Made by a program: the position numbers and the translations under genes
In this document: positions 7,799 through 16,181 of the stretch, piece by piece
Layout: each line of letters starts with the position of its first letter
Numbering within the stretch: position 1 is the stretch's first letter
Assembly (NCBI RefSeq): GCF_000423105.1
Contig: NZ_AUHI01000007.1
Span: 1-64,000 of the forward strand
Length of the DNA: 64,000 nt
Direction: 5' to 3'
Source: Halalkalibacillus halophilus DSM 18494
Lineage (GTDB): Bacteria; Bacillota; Bacilli; Bacillales; Alkalibacillaceae
The notes under the pieces: generated by a model
Told to the model about the DNA's origin: nothing
The model's database searches: none
What the model saw: only the letters and a program-made list of their open reading frames with translations

Positions 7799-8743
7799 TT
7801 GAAGGTTCTTGTAACAGGAGGAGCGGGGTTTATTGGAAGATGGGTTGTAGACTTACTAATAAAAGATGGCCATCAAGTGTGGGTGTTAGATGATCTTTCC
7901 AATGGGCGTGTGGAAAATTTACAAGAGATCAAAACTGGTAAAAACTTTGTAGAGTTTGTAGAAGGAGACATTAAAGATACTCAAGTACTTCGTGAGTTGT
8001 TCCGAAATAAATTTGATGTTTGTTATCATTTGGCGGCGAGCATTAATGTACAGGATAGTATAGATCTTCCAAAAAAGACTTTCGATAATGATGTGATTGG
8101 AACGTTTAATATTCTAGAACAATGCAAGCATCACCAAGTAAAGATGGTGTTTATGAGTACATGTATGGTATATGAAATGGCGAAATCGAAAGATGGAATA
8201 ACCGAACAAAATCCAGTAAAACCAGCGTCACCGTATGCCGGTTCAAAACTTGCAGCGGAGAACATGGTTTTATCCTACTATTATGCGTATGGTCTTCCAG
8301 TTACGATTATCAGACCATTCAATACGTATGGACCCTATCAGAAAACAGGGGGCGAAGGTGGAGTTGTTGCTGTTTTTCTTAAAAATAAGCTGGCTAATAA
8401 ACCGCTACAAATTTACGGAGATGGGTTGCAAACGCGAGATCTCTTATATGTAGAAGATTGTGCGAGGTTCGTAGTTACTGCCGGTTACTCTGATCAGGTG
8501 AATGGGGAGATTGTGAATGCTGGACTAGGTATGGATGTCAGTATTAAAGAGCTTGCAAAATTAATTAGTGGAGATCATTCACGGATTAAATATGTAGAGC
8601 ATATTCATCCACAAAGTGAAATTCAAAAGCTATTATGTGATTCCAGCAAGGCAAATAAACTGCTAGGTTGGCACCCGGATTTTGATTTAGAAACAGGGAT
8701 TCGAAAGACGGAGGAATGGATTAAATCTACTACTCTGATTTAG
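7799..8743 (+). CDS. NAD-dependent epimerase/dehydratase (second SDR of the cluster, Pen-like candidate)
   Basis: A 314-aa extended SDR protein beginning MKVLVTGGAGFIGRWVVDLL with the NAD-binding GGAGFIG. The active-site region reads MSTCMVYE, with a Thr-Cys where many family members have Ser-Ser, and SPYAGSKLAAEN provides Tyr-X3-Lys. RPFNTYGPYQ and GDGLQTRDLLYVED are typical of GalE/RmlB relatives. A start at GTG 7754 would put the RBS GGAAGGAG (7781-7788) inside the gene, so TTG at 7799, 10 bases after it, is preferred. In B. thuringiensis a Pen/Pal SDR pair replaces PseB; this gene and 3740 may be such a pair. A role in another deoxysugar is possible. Confidence 0.75.
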   Translation: MKVLVTGGAGFIGRWVVDLLIKDGHQVWVLDDLSNGRVENLQEIKTGKNFVEFVEGDIKDTQVLRELFRNKFDVCYHLAASINVQDSIDLPKKTFDNDVIGTFNILEQCKHHQVKMVFMSTCMVYEMAKSKDGITEQNPVKPASPYAGSKLAAENMVLSYYYAYGLPVTIIRPFNTYGPYQKTGGEGGVVAVFLKNKLANKPLQIYGDGLQTRDLLYVEDCARFVVTAGYSDQVNGEIVNAGLGMDVSIKELAKLISGDHSRIKYVEHIHPQSEIQKLLCDSSKANKLLGWHPDFDLETGIRKTEEWIKSTTLI

Positions 8744-8762
8744 GTCATGGAGAGGGAATAAC

Positions 8763-9965
8763 ATGGATAAAAAGAAAGAACTAGCGATTTTCGGGGGTAC
8801 ACCCATTAGAGATTCTTATTTACCTTACGGCCAGCAATGGATAGATGAAGAGGATATTCATGCAGTGGTAAATACGTTAAAAAATGATTTTATTACAACT
8901 GGACCTGCTATCGGTCAATTTGAAAAGGCTGTCGCAGAGTTCGTAGGTGCAAAATATGCTGTAGCTTTTTCGAGTGGCACTGCTGCTTTACATGGAGCTT
9001 GTTATGCTGCAGGAGTCGGAAAGGGAGATGAAGTAATCACTTCAGCTATGACTTTTGCAGCAACATCAAATAGCATCTTATATATGGGTGGTTCGCCCGT
9101 CTTCGCAGATATTGATCCCCGAGCATATACAATTTCCCCAGAATCTATTAAAAATCTCCTTACTAAAAATACTAAAGCGATTATAACTGTTGATTTCACT
9201 GGGCAGCCATCTGAATATGATGCGATCATGTCTTTGGCAGAAGAACACAATTTAGTAGTAATTGATGATGCGGCACATGCTTTAGGTGCTAATTATAAAG
9301 GGGAATATATTGGAACCATTGCAGATATGACTATGTTCAGCTTTCACCCAGTTAAACACATCACTACAGGTGAAGGTGGCATGATTACAACAAATGATGA
9401 AGCGCTCTATAAAAAGTTAGTGGATTTTAGAAGTCATGGGATCATCCGTGATTCATCGAAAATAAAAGAAAAGAATAAACCTTGGTATTACGAAATGCAA
9501 TCACTTGGATTTAATTATCGAATGACTGATCTGCAAGCTTCTTTAGGAGTAAGTCAAATGAAAAAATTACCTTTGTTTCTGGAGAAAAGAAAGTCATATG
9601 CAAAGAATTATACTTCTGCATTGGAACATTTAAAGGAGATCGTAACTCCATATCAAAGGTTTGAAAGTAGTTCAAGTTGGCACTTGTACATCATTCGCTT
9701 AAAACTAAACAAATTGAATGGCACCCGTGAGGAAATATATAAAGCATTACAAGCAGAAAATATAGGGGTGAATGTTCACTACATTCCCGTTTACTTTCAG
9801 CCCTATTATCAACACCTGGGTTATAAAAAGGGGTTATGCCCTCATACCGAAAGTCTTTACGAAGAGGTAATAACCCTTCCGTTGTTTCCGAAAATGACTA
9901 ATAGGGATGTCGAGGACGTAATCGCTGGAGTGAAGAAAGTTATTTCATATTATGCTGTGGAGTGA
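8763..9965 (+). CDS. pseC: UDP-4-amino-4,6-dideoxy-N-acetyl-altrosamine transaminase PseC
   Basis: A 400-aa PLP enzyme of the DegT/DnrJ/EryC1 family and the length expected for PseC. The N-terminus LPYGQQWIDEEDIHAVV and ITTGP are typical. VAFSSGTAALH contacts the phosphate of PLP, VVIDDAAHALG supplies the PLP-contacting Asp, and FSFHPVKHITTGEGG near residue 200 holds the Schiff-base Lys. It transfers an amino group from glutamate to C4 of the 4-keto sugar, the second stage of pseudaminic-acid synthesis. ATG follows GGAGAGGG. B. subtilis SpsC is the equivalent member of the sps operon. Confidence 0.88.
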   Translation: MDKKKELAIFGGTPIRDSYLPYGQQWIDEEDIHAVVNTLKNDFITTGPAIGQFEKAVAEFVGAKYAVAFSSGTAALHGACYAAGVGKGDEVITSAMTFAATSNSILYMGGSPVFADIDPRAYTISPESIKNLLTKNTKAIITVDFTGQPSEYDAIMSLAEEHNLVVIDDAAHALGANYKGEYIGTIADMTMFSFHPVKHITTGEGGMITTNDEALYKKLVDFRSHGIIRDSSKIKEKNKPWYYEMQSLGFNYRMTDLQASLGVSQMKKLPLFLEKRKSYAKNYTSALEHLKEIVTPYQRFESSSSWHLYIIRLKLNKLNGTREEIYKALQAENIGVNVHYIPVYFQPYYQHLGYKKGLCPHTESLYEEVITLPLFPKMTNRDVEDVIAGVKKVISYYAVE

Positions 9966-9974
9966 GAGAAAACG

Positions 9975-10706
9975 ATGAAAAAAGTTGGAATTATACAGGC
10001 TCGAATGGGATCAAGTAGATTAAAGGGAAAGGTTCTAAAGGAAGTTCTTGGAAAGCCATTGCTTGCCTATCAGGTCGAACGTATAAAACGCTCTACACTA
10101 TTAGATGAGGTAATAGTTGCTACTACGGATCAAGCAAGGGATGACGAAATCGTAGAGCTATGTCAATCACTCCACCTTCCCTTTTACAGGGGAGAGGAAG
10201 AGGATGTGTTAGATCGATATTATAAAGCAGCCAAATATCACAGGGCTGATGTCATAGCACGATTTACTGGCGATTGTCCGGTTATTGATCCACAGGTTAT
10301 TGATACAGTTATGAAAAATTATTTGAAACAAAAGGACGCTGTACAATACGCTTCCAACACATTGCAACGAACTTATCCCCGTGGAATGGATACAGAAGTG
10401 TTTTCGTTTCAAGCACTAGAAGCGTCGCATGCTCAAGCGAAGTCAAAGATTGACCGAGAACATGTCACGCGTTATATAACTACTCATTCGAGTTCTTTTA
10501 AATTATTTAATGTTACTCACAATAAAGATTATAGTTCTTTTCGATGGACAGTGGACACACGGGAGGATTTTGCCCTTGTGAAAAATATGATCGAAGCAAT
10601 CTATCCAGTCCTACCACACTTTACAATGGAAGATTGTATTCATTTGTTAGAGAAGAAACCTGCATGGAAACAGATCAATTCCCATATTGAACAAAAACGA
10701 GAATGA
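9975..10706 (+). CDS. pseF: CMP-pseudaminic acid synthetase / SpsF-type cytidylyltransferase
   Basis: A 243-aa nucleotidyltransferase starting MKKVGIIQARMGSSRLKGKVL; the IQARMGSSRLPGK-type loop binds CTP in this family. FTGDCPVIDP near residues 96-105 supplies the metal-binding Asp. It activates the nonulosonic acid as its CMP-sugar, the donor used by glycosyltransferases. In bacilli this branch is annotated SpsF (spore coat polysaccharide biosynthesis). It starts 9 bp after pseC and is followed 12 bp later by pseG, so it is clearly co-transcribed. Confidence 0.85.
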   Translation: MKKVGIIQARMGSSRLKGKVLKEVLGKPLLAYQVERIKRSTLLDEVIVATTDQARDDEIVELCQSLHLPFYRGEEEDVLDRYYKAAKYHRADVIARFTGDCPVIDPQVIDTVMKNYLKQKDAVQYASNTLQRTYPRGMDTEVFSFQALEASHAQAKSKIDREHVTRYITTHSSSFKLFNVTHNKDYSSFRWTVDTREDFALVKNMIEAIYPVLPHFTMEDCIHLLEKKPAWKQINSHIEQKRE

Positions 10707-10718
10707 AAGCGTGAGAAC

Positions 10719-11792
10719 ATGAATATTTTTATTCGAACAGATGCCTCCGTGGATATCAGCACAGGTCATGTCATGCGTTGTTTAGTACTTGCAGAAGATT
10801 TACGCCAACACCAGTGTCATGTAATTTTTATATGTAGAGAGACTTCAGGTCATATGATAAAGGTTATAGAACAAAAGGGGTTCGAAGTATGGACTTTACC
10901 GCAATACAAAAACGCACAAACAAATTTACAAAAATGGATCGAGAAGAATTGGGAAACAGATGCAAAAGAAACGATTGAGTTACTATCCAAACAGGTGAAA
11001 GTAAGCTGGCTAATTGTGGATCATTACTCACTTGAAATCAAATGGGAACGAATGATCAAGCCGTATGTAAATCGTCTGATGGTAATCGATGATTTAGCAA
11101 ATCGATTACATGAATGTGCGCTTTTATTAGACCAAAATGTAGCCAAAATGGGGCCGTGTAAATACTTGAATCTAGTCACAGAAGGCACGGTGGTTTTATC
11201 GGGTCCGAAGTACTGTTTACTCAGACAAGAATTTAGAGAGAAAAGATGTACGAGAGCTAGGAATGGAAAAGTGAAAAGGATTTTAATTTCTTTTGGAGGG
11301 AGCGATCCAACAAATGAAACTTTTAAAGTGCTTCAAGCGATTCATGTCATGGATCGACCCGAAATCATAGTAGACGTAGTGATTGGGGACACAAACCCGA
11401 ACTTCTCGGATATAAAAGATATATGTGAATTCATACCTGAAGCAACTATTCATTTCCAAGTTGATTATATAGCAAAACTGATGTTTCAAGCAGACTTGGC
11501 TATTGGGGCTGGTGGGAGTACTACTTGGGAGCGTTGCTTTATGGGATTACCTTCATTGACTATTGAGACTGCAGATAATCAATCTGAAATCTTATCCTTG
11601 CTTTCAGAAAGGGGAGTGATTGAACACCTTGGAAAGAGTGAGGATGTGAAGCCAATGGACATAACAGCCCGACTTCAGCATTTGATGAATTCCCCTCTCA
11701 AGGTGAAAAAAATGGAGAAAGAAGCCCGGTCAATAATGAAAGATTTTGATGAAAGTGCACTAGTTAATCTATTACTCAAAGGAGAAGAGTGA
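10719..11792 (+). CDS. pseG: UDP-2,4-diacetamido-2,4,6-trideoxy-L-altropyranose hydrolase PseG
   Basis: A 357-aa GT-B-fold hydrolase. The start IFIRTDASVDISTGHVMRCL has the Gly-His-Val-Met-Arg-Cys signature of PseG/SpsG, in which the His is the catalytic residue. The C-terminal domain carries LISFGGSDPTNET (about 189-201) and AIGAGGSTTWERCFMG (about 261-276), matching the UDP-binding half shared with MurG-like enzymes. It removes UDP to release the free diacetamido sugar for PseI. The stop TGA overlaps the ATG of the next gene as ATGA. Confidence 0.88.
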   Translation: MNIFIRTDASVDISTGHVMRCLVLAEDLRQHQCHVIFICRETSGHMIKVIEQKGFEVWTLPQYKNAQTNLQKWIEKNWETDAKETIELLSKQVKVSWLIVDHYSLEIKWERMIKPYVNRLMVIDDLANRLHECALLLDQNVAKMGPCKYLNLVTEGTVVLSGPKYCLLRQEFREKRCTRARNGKVKRILISFGGSDPTNETFKVLQAIHVMDRPEIIVDVVIGDTNPNFSDIKDICEFIPEATIHFQVDYIAKLMFQADLAIGAGGSTTWERCFMGLPSLTIETADNQSEILSLLSERGVIEHLGKSEDVKPMDITARLQHLMNSPLKVKKMEKEARSIMKDFDESALVNLLLKGEE

Positions 11793-12358
11793 TGGTTAGT
11801 ATAGATGAATTTCAATTAAAAGAACTAACTTCTAATGATTTGTTTTTAGTGTTGCGCTGGAGAAATTCAGATCGAATTAGATCCGTTATGTACACTGAAA
11901 AACAAATATCATGGAGTGAACACTATAAGTGGTACCAGAAAGTAAGTGCGGATTCTAGGTTGAGAGTATGGATCTTCTATAGATTCGCTCAGCCATTAGG
12001 ATTAGTGAGTATTTCTAATATTAACCCGGAACATTCCAGGTGTTATTGGGGGTTTTATATTGGAGATGATTCCGCCCCTAAAGGCTCCGGAACAATTATG
12101 GGGATGTTAGCATTAAATAAAATATTCGAAGAAATTAAATTGAATAAAGTTTGTGCTGAAGTGATCTCAACAAATACTGGCAGTCTATCTTATCATAAAA
12201 AGTTAGGGTTCAAAGAAGAAGGTTTGTTTAAAAATCATTTAAGAAAAAATAACAACTACGTAGATATCATTCCAATGGCGATTTTTTCAAGTCAATGGGA
12301 GATTTCAAAAGATAAACTATTCAAAAGGTATAATAGAAAGGGGGAAGAAAATGAATGA
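11792..12358 (+). CDS. pseH: UDP-4-amino-4,6-dideoxy-N-acetyl-altrosamine N-acetyltransferase PseH (GNAT)
   Basis: A 188-aa GNAT-family acetyltransferase. The start LKELTSNDLFLVLRWRNSDR and HYKWYQKV are typical of PseH; the acetyl-CoA site is around GFYIGDDSAPKGSGTIMGM (about residues 90-108), and the terminal part has the characteristic YHKKLGFKEEG. It acetylates the 4-amino group of the sugar. ATG at 11792 is preferred over GTG at 11789 because GGAG at 11781 is then 7 bases away and the start overlaps the pseG stop. It overlaps pseI by 8 bases, indicating translational coupling. Confidence 0.85.
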   Translation: MVSIDEFQLKELTSNDLFLVLRWRNSDRIRSVMYTEKQISWSEHYKWYQKVSADSRLRVWIFYRFAQPLGLVSISNINPEHSRCYWGFYIGDDSAPKGSGTIMGMLALNKIFEEIKLNKVCAEVISTNTGSLSYHKKLGFKEEGLFKNHLRKNNNYVDIIPMAIFSSQWEISKDKLFKRYNRKGEENE

Positions 12359-13400
12359 AATGAAAATAGGTGAACGCAAAATAGGTTCAGGTAATCCACC
12401 TTTTATCATTGCAGAAATGTCAGGGAATCATAACCACTCCTTAACACGAGCACTAGAGATTGTAGATGCTGCTGCAAAAGCTGGAGCTGACGCAATAAAA
12501 ATTCAAACCTTCACTGCAGAAACGATGACGCTCGATGACGCAAGAGAGGAATTTATTATTCAAGATGATAACAGCCCTTGGAACGGTCAATCGCTATTTG
12601 AGTTGTATAAAAAAGCGCACACTCCATGGGAATGGCATCAACCTATATTTGACCGCTGCAAAGAATTAGGAATGATCGGTTTTAGTACCCCATTCGATGA
12701 AACAGCAGTCGATTTCTTGGAATCCATTCAAACCCCTTGTTACAAAATTGCCTCTTTCGAATGTACAGATCTACCTTTAATAAGAAAAGTTGCCCAAACT
12801 AAAAAACCAATGATTATCTCAACCGGCTTGTGTACTGCTGGGGAGATTGAAGAAACAGTTAATGCCGCTCGGGAATCAGGTTGCGAAAATTTAATTCTAC
12901 TAAAATGTACTAGTACCTATCCGGCAACGCCAGAAAACACTAATATACGCACAATTCCTCATATGAGAGAACTTTTCCAATGTGAAGTAGGGTTATCAGA
13001 TCATACGATGGGGAGTGGGGTGGCTGTAGCGAGTGTGGCATTAGGAGCAACAGTCATTGAAAAGCATCTTACCCTTTGGCGCAGTGATGGTGGAGTAGAT
13101 GCAAGTTTTTCCTTAGAGCCTGATGAACTCTTAAACCTGACAACGGAAGTACAAAGGGCATGGCAAGCACTCGGCGGAGTAACGTATGGTGCGACTAAAG
13201 AGGAAGAAGCCTCTATGAAATATCGCCGTTCACTTTATGTTACGAAAGATATGAAGGAAGGGGAACGATTCACAAAAGAAAACCTAAAAGCAATTCGGCC
13301 TGGACATGGAATACCTCCAAAGTATTATAATGTGCTGTTAGGGAAAAAAGTGAATCGTGATGTCAGAAGAGGTATTGCTGTCACTTGGGATATCGTATGA
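12351..13400 (+). CDS. pseI: Pseudaminic acid synthase PseI (NeuB family)
   Basis: A 349-aa NeuB-family synthase. The TIM-barrel N-terminal domain has PPFIIAEMSGNHNHSL (about 15-30), AGADAIKIQTFTAETMT (about 45-61), STPFDETAVDFL, and KCTSTYPATPENTN. The C-terminal SAF/antifreeze-like domain starts near residue 285 with RRSLYVTKDMKEGERFT and ends in RPGHGIPPKYYN. The Glu-Met-Ser-Gly-Asn-His-Asn start is typical of the Pse branch (sialic synthases usually show IGxNHxG). It condenses the hydrolysed sugar with phosphoenolpyruvate into the nine-carbon acid. Last gene of the cluster; a terminator follows directly. Confidence 0.9.
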   Translation: MNEMKIGERKIGSGNPPFIIAEMSGNHNHSLTRALEIVDAAAKAGADAIKIQTFTAETMTLDDAREEFIIQDDNSPWNGQSLFELYKKAHTPWEWHQPIFDRCKELGMIGFSTPFDETAVDFLESIQTPCYKIASFECTDLPLIRKVAQTKKPMIISTGLCTAGEIEETVNAARESGCENLILLKCTSTYPATPENTNIRTIPHMRELFQCEVGLSDHTMGSGVAVASVALGATVIEKHLTLWRSDGGVDASFSLEPDELLNLTTEVQRAWQALGGVTYGATKEEEASMKYRRSLYVTKDMKEGERFTKENLKAIRPGHGIPPKYYNVLLGKKVNRDVRRGIAVTWDIV

Positions 13401-13412
13401 TAAATTTAATAG

Positions 13413-13449
13413 AAATGGTGAGTACTCTTTGCAGTACTTACCATTTTTT
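13413..13449 (+). terminator. Intrinsic terminator of the Pse cluster
   Basis: Stem AAATGGTGAGTACT (13413-13426) pairs with AGTACTTACCATTT (13433-13446), followed by a T run; it ends the cluster transcript. Confidence 0.85.
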
Positions 13450-13556
13450 AGTTAGAACCTAGCATAGGTTAAATTGTATTAAAAGGTTACATATTGGTTT
13501 CTTAAAAAGGTTTATCGACTTTTAATTCAGGAGATTTAAATAGGAGGAGGGGTTAG

Positions 13557-13963
13557 ATGGCGACATTATTAATAGCATTAGCAGGTATTTTTATTGTGGT
13601 GAATTTGTATTATTTCTTCACTAACAAGTCTTATAAATACAGTTATTTTAGTTCGGTTTTGTTCATGAAATTATTCATTGTATTAACCGGAATCACGGTA
13701 GGTTTCGGTGTTTTATATTATGCATTAGGAATTAATAATGTAGTAATTGAAACCAATTCAGGAGATCCTGCTCCAGTAACATTCCTAAATGCATTATATT
13801 TTAGTGGTGAAACAATCCTCTCCGTTGGTTATGGGGATCTTGTGCCGGTTGGGCCAGCACGATTTTTTGCGTTGGTTGAAGCAAGTATTTAGGTGTACTT
13901 CTTCCAACAGCTTATTTTATGAAAGCATTAGGTACATCTAATGAGGAAAAAAATAAACAGTAA
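13557..13963 (+). pseudogene. Two-TM potassium channel, frameshifted in the second membrane helix
   Basis: Frame 1 runs from ATG 13557 to TAG 13892 (111 aa): TM1 at about 40-62, then a pore loop with the K+ selectivity filter SVGYGD near residue 95. The reading is cut inside TM2. Re-reading base 13889 (a -1 shift, equal to one missing T in ATTTAGG) gives Leu-Gly-Val-Leu-Leu-Pro-Thr-Ala-Tyr-Phe and continues to TAA at 13963, restoring a normal 135-aa KcsA-like channel. Either a real recent mutation or a sequence error. RBS AGGAGGAGG. Complete, it would form a tetrameric K+ channel in the membrane. Confidence 0.75.
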
Positions 13964-14059
13964 CCTATTTTCTAGGCTCATATCATGTGATTTCTATGAT
14001 AAGATGAGTAGATGTGTGCCAACTTAACACACCGAAAATCTACATAGGGGTGCTAGAAC

Positions 14060-15250
14060 ATGAATAAAAAAGACATCGCAAATATAAGAAAACAGTTTAA
14101 GTTAGATAATGAATTAATGAAAATCAATGATATTTTTAACGTTTATATTATGAAAGAATCTAGTGAAATTTATCACTATCAGAGTTTAGCTTTTGACCTG
14201 TTAGAAGAAGAGCAGAAAGAGTTGTTTATGAACAATTTTAAAAAAGTACTTACAGGTCAGTTAGATGAAAAGTTATTCGAATTAAAATTTCAAAGAGATG
14301 TAGAAAATAGTAGCCAGCTTATGTTGCATCAAGGGCTTTTGGGTCAAAGCGCAGAGGACTGGACAGCTGAAATGCTTAAAATTGTCGAGAAGATGTTGAA
14401 TCATCAACAGTATGAAATGGATATCGTTGTCACGTTTATTCGCGGGGAATACCGAAAGCCGATGAAAGCGAGTAATGCAGAAGCGGAAGAAAGCGGTCTG
14501 GACACCGTTTATTCTCATCCATTTATTTTATGTAGTATGAATAAGACACAAGAACCGAAAAAGGAATTGTTATTTGATTATGTGCAGAAAGAATTCAAAT
14601 ATAATGTTGTTGTAGACCCGATTATTGATTTGAAATCACCTATTTCCGGTTTTTTATTCCCAACCATTACGGATAATGCGCAAGACGTTAATCATATTTT
14701 ATACGCCTCTGGAAAAGCGAATGAGCTAGATGAGGAATTTATCGAAGAAGTAATTAATGCAGAAGAGATCATGACTGCCAAAGAAGATAAAGGTGTGTTT
14801 GAAGAGATAGTGAAGCGGGTTTCTGGAAACCAAATCAACACCTCAACTCTCTCGCAAGTTTATGATGAAGTGCACCGAACCATTGAAGAAAACGAGGAAG
14901 AAGAAGCACCGAAATTAGATTATAAAGATGTCGAACGTGTGCTGACTAGTAGTGGTGTAAAAGATGTTGATTCAGAGAAAGTAGAAACAGCTTTTAAACA
15001 AGTCATCGATGACGAAAAATATGAGATAAAAGCAAATAATATCGTTCCAAAGTATACGTCTAAGTCGATTAAGATAAAAACGAAAATTGCAGATATCTCT
15101 ATTAGTCCCCAAGATCTAAAATATGTTCGCCAAGTTCAGATGAATGGAAAGCTTTCTTTAATGTTAGAAGTAGAAGAAAACACTGTTATTGACGGCTTTG
15201 AAATGATTCCAGAAGTCTTATTTAAAAAGGCAAAGGATCAAGACAAGTAA
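14060..15250 (+). CDS. DUF4317 family protein
   Basis: A 396-aa cytoplasmic protein starting MNKKDIANIRKQFKLDNELM, the characteristic start of the DUF4317 family of Firmicutes, and of the usual length. No membrane segment and no catalytic motif visible. The first 200 residues form a mixed alpha/beta domain with SHPFILCSMNKTQEPKKELL. The second half is Glu/Lys-rich helical and ends in a small domain with IKTKIADISISPQDLKYV. Function is unknown in the family; nothing in the neighbourhood clarifies it. It stands alone between the channel gene and a convergent DUF421 gene. Confidence 0.8.
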   Translation: MNKKDIANIRKQFKLDNELMKINDIFNVYIMKESSEIYHYQSLAFDLLEEEQKELFMNNFKKVLTGQLDEKLFELKFQRDVENSSQLMLHQGLLGQSAEDWTAEMLKIVEKMLNHQQYEMDIVVTFIRGEYRKPMKASNAEAEESGLDTVYSHPFILCSMNKTQEPKKELLFDYVQKEFKYNVVVDPIIDLKSPISGFLFPTITDNAQDVNHILYASGKANELDEEFIEEVINAEEIMTAKEDKGVFEEIVKRVSGNQINTSTLSQVYDEVHRTIEENEEEEAPKLDYKDVERVLTSSGVKDVDSEKVETAFKQVIDDEKYEIKANNIVPKYTSKSIKIKTKIADISISPQDLKYVRQVQMNGKLSLMLEVEENTVIDGFEMIPEVLFKKAKDQDK

Positions 15251-15280
15251 GTTGTGAGGTAGCAATTAGAAACTTGAGAT

Positions 15281-16000
15281 TTAATGTCTGATAAAAGGTA
15301 CATTTGTTTTAACATTAGCTGGAGAAACGAATAGTTCTAATTGATTGTTGATGGAGGCGAAAAACACTTCATCAACTTTTTTTATACCTTTCTTTTCTAG
15401 TTCTTGATATACCCACCTGCTGGAGAGTCCAAATTGTTGTAATACATTTTCGTAAACTTCGCCTTCCATAATAACAGGAAATTGCAGGTTGGAGGATTTA
15501 GATAAATTTAGATCTTCAATGGTAACTCCTAAATGCGCAGGCTTCTTCAAGACACTTAATGCACCATTAGCTTCGATTGTTGCTGTTTCTACCTCACTTA
15601 CATCAAAGACATCTTTTTCACGTAGCATTTGCAAAATACTATCAATGGAATAACTTTCTTTTTTCAAGTTCTCAGGCAACAACTTTCCATCTTGGATGAT
15701 CACGGTGGGTTCAAATGTTAGTAGTTTTCCAAAGCGCCTATTCTGAAGTTTTAATTTGGACACAATCTTTTGAATAACCCCAATTAAAACTACTGCAAAT
15801 GCAGTAGGTAAATGATTCACACCAGGATCAGCAATATCTGCACCAACAATGGATCCTAATGTGATTATTATGAGGAAGTCAAAGATAGGAAGCTGGCCAA
15901 CAGCTCTTTTTCCCATATAAATGATGACAATTAAAAGTAAAGGGAGAATGGTAATTATTCTTCCAAAAACAACTAATAGGTCCCATAGCGTTTGATTCAT
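15281..16000 (-). CDS. DUF421 membrane protein (YetF family)
   Basis: A 239-aa membrane protein of the YetF/YdfS/YkjA type. Three N-terminal TM helices (about 8-27, 38-57, 61-80) include GKRAVGQLPIFDFLIIITLG, the family signature (Gly-Lys-Arg..Gly-Gln-Leu..Phe-Asp). Two cytoplasmic DUF421 repeats follow, the first with FEPTVIIQDGKLLPENLKKE (about 105-124). A relative of the spore-resistance protein 2Duf, which also has a YetF-like domain. Individual members have unclear roles, some linked to spore inner-membrane properties. ATG at 16000 follows a GGAGAC RBS. It is convergent with DUF4317. Confidence 0.8.
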   Translation of the reverse strand: MNQTLWDLLVVFGRIITILPLLLIVIIYMGKRAVGQLPIFDFLIIITLGSIVGADIADPGVNHLPTAFAVVLIGVIQKIVSKLKLQNRRFGKLLTFEPTVIIQDGKLLPENLKKESYSIDSILQMLREKDVFDVSEVETATIEANGALSVLKKPAHLGVTIEDLNLSKSSNLQFPVIMEGEVYENVLQQFGLSSRWVYQELEKKGIKKVDEVFFASINNQLELFVSPANVKTNVPFIRH

Positions 16001-16181
16001 TCATTTAGTCTCCATCTTTTTTATTTACATTTTAGACACGTTTAAGCTCTAATATACCTTCAATATGGTGTATGAACTGGTAGAAACATATGTCTAAATA
16101 CCTCTTCCAAAAATTTCAGTATTCCGAAAATTCGATTTTCTAGTATAATAGAAGTAAGAGAAAGTCGAAAGGAGCAGAGTT

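Noticed and set aside
3740..13400. Flagellin glycosylation island
   Set aside because: No flagellin, motility or Maf genes in the window and the make-up resembles sps; not fully excluded.
13557..13963. Programmed -1 frameshift in the K+ channel gene
   Set aside because: No slippery heptamer and no following stem; a simple indel is more likely.
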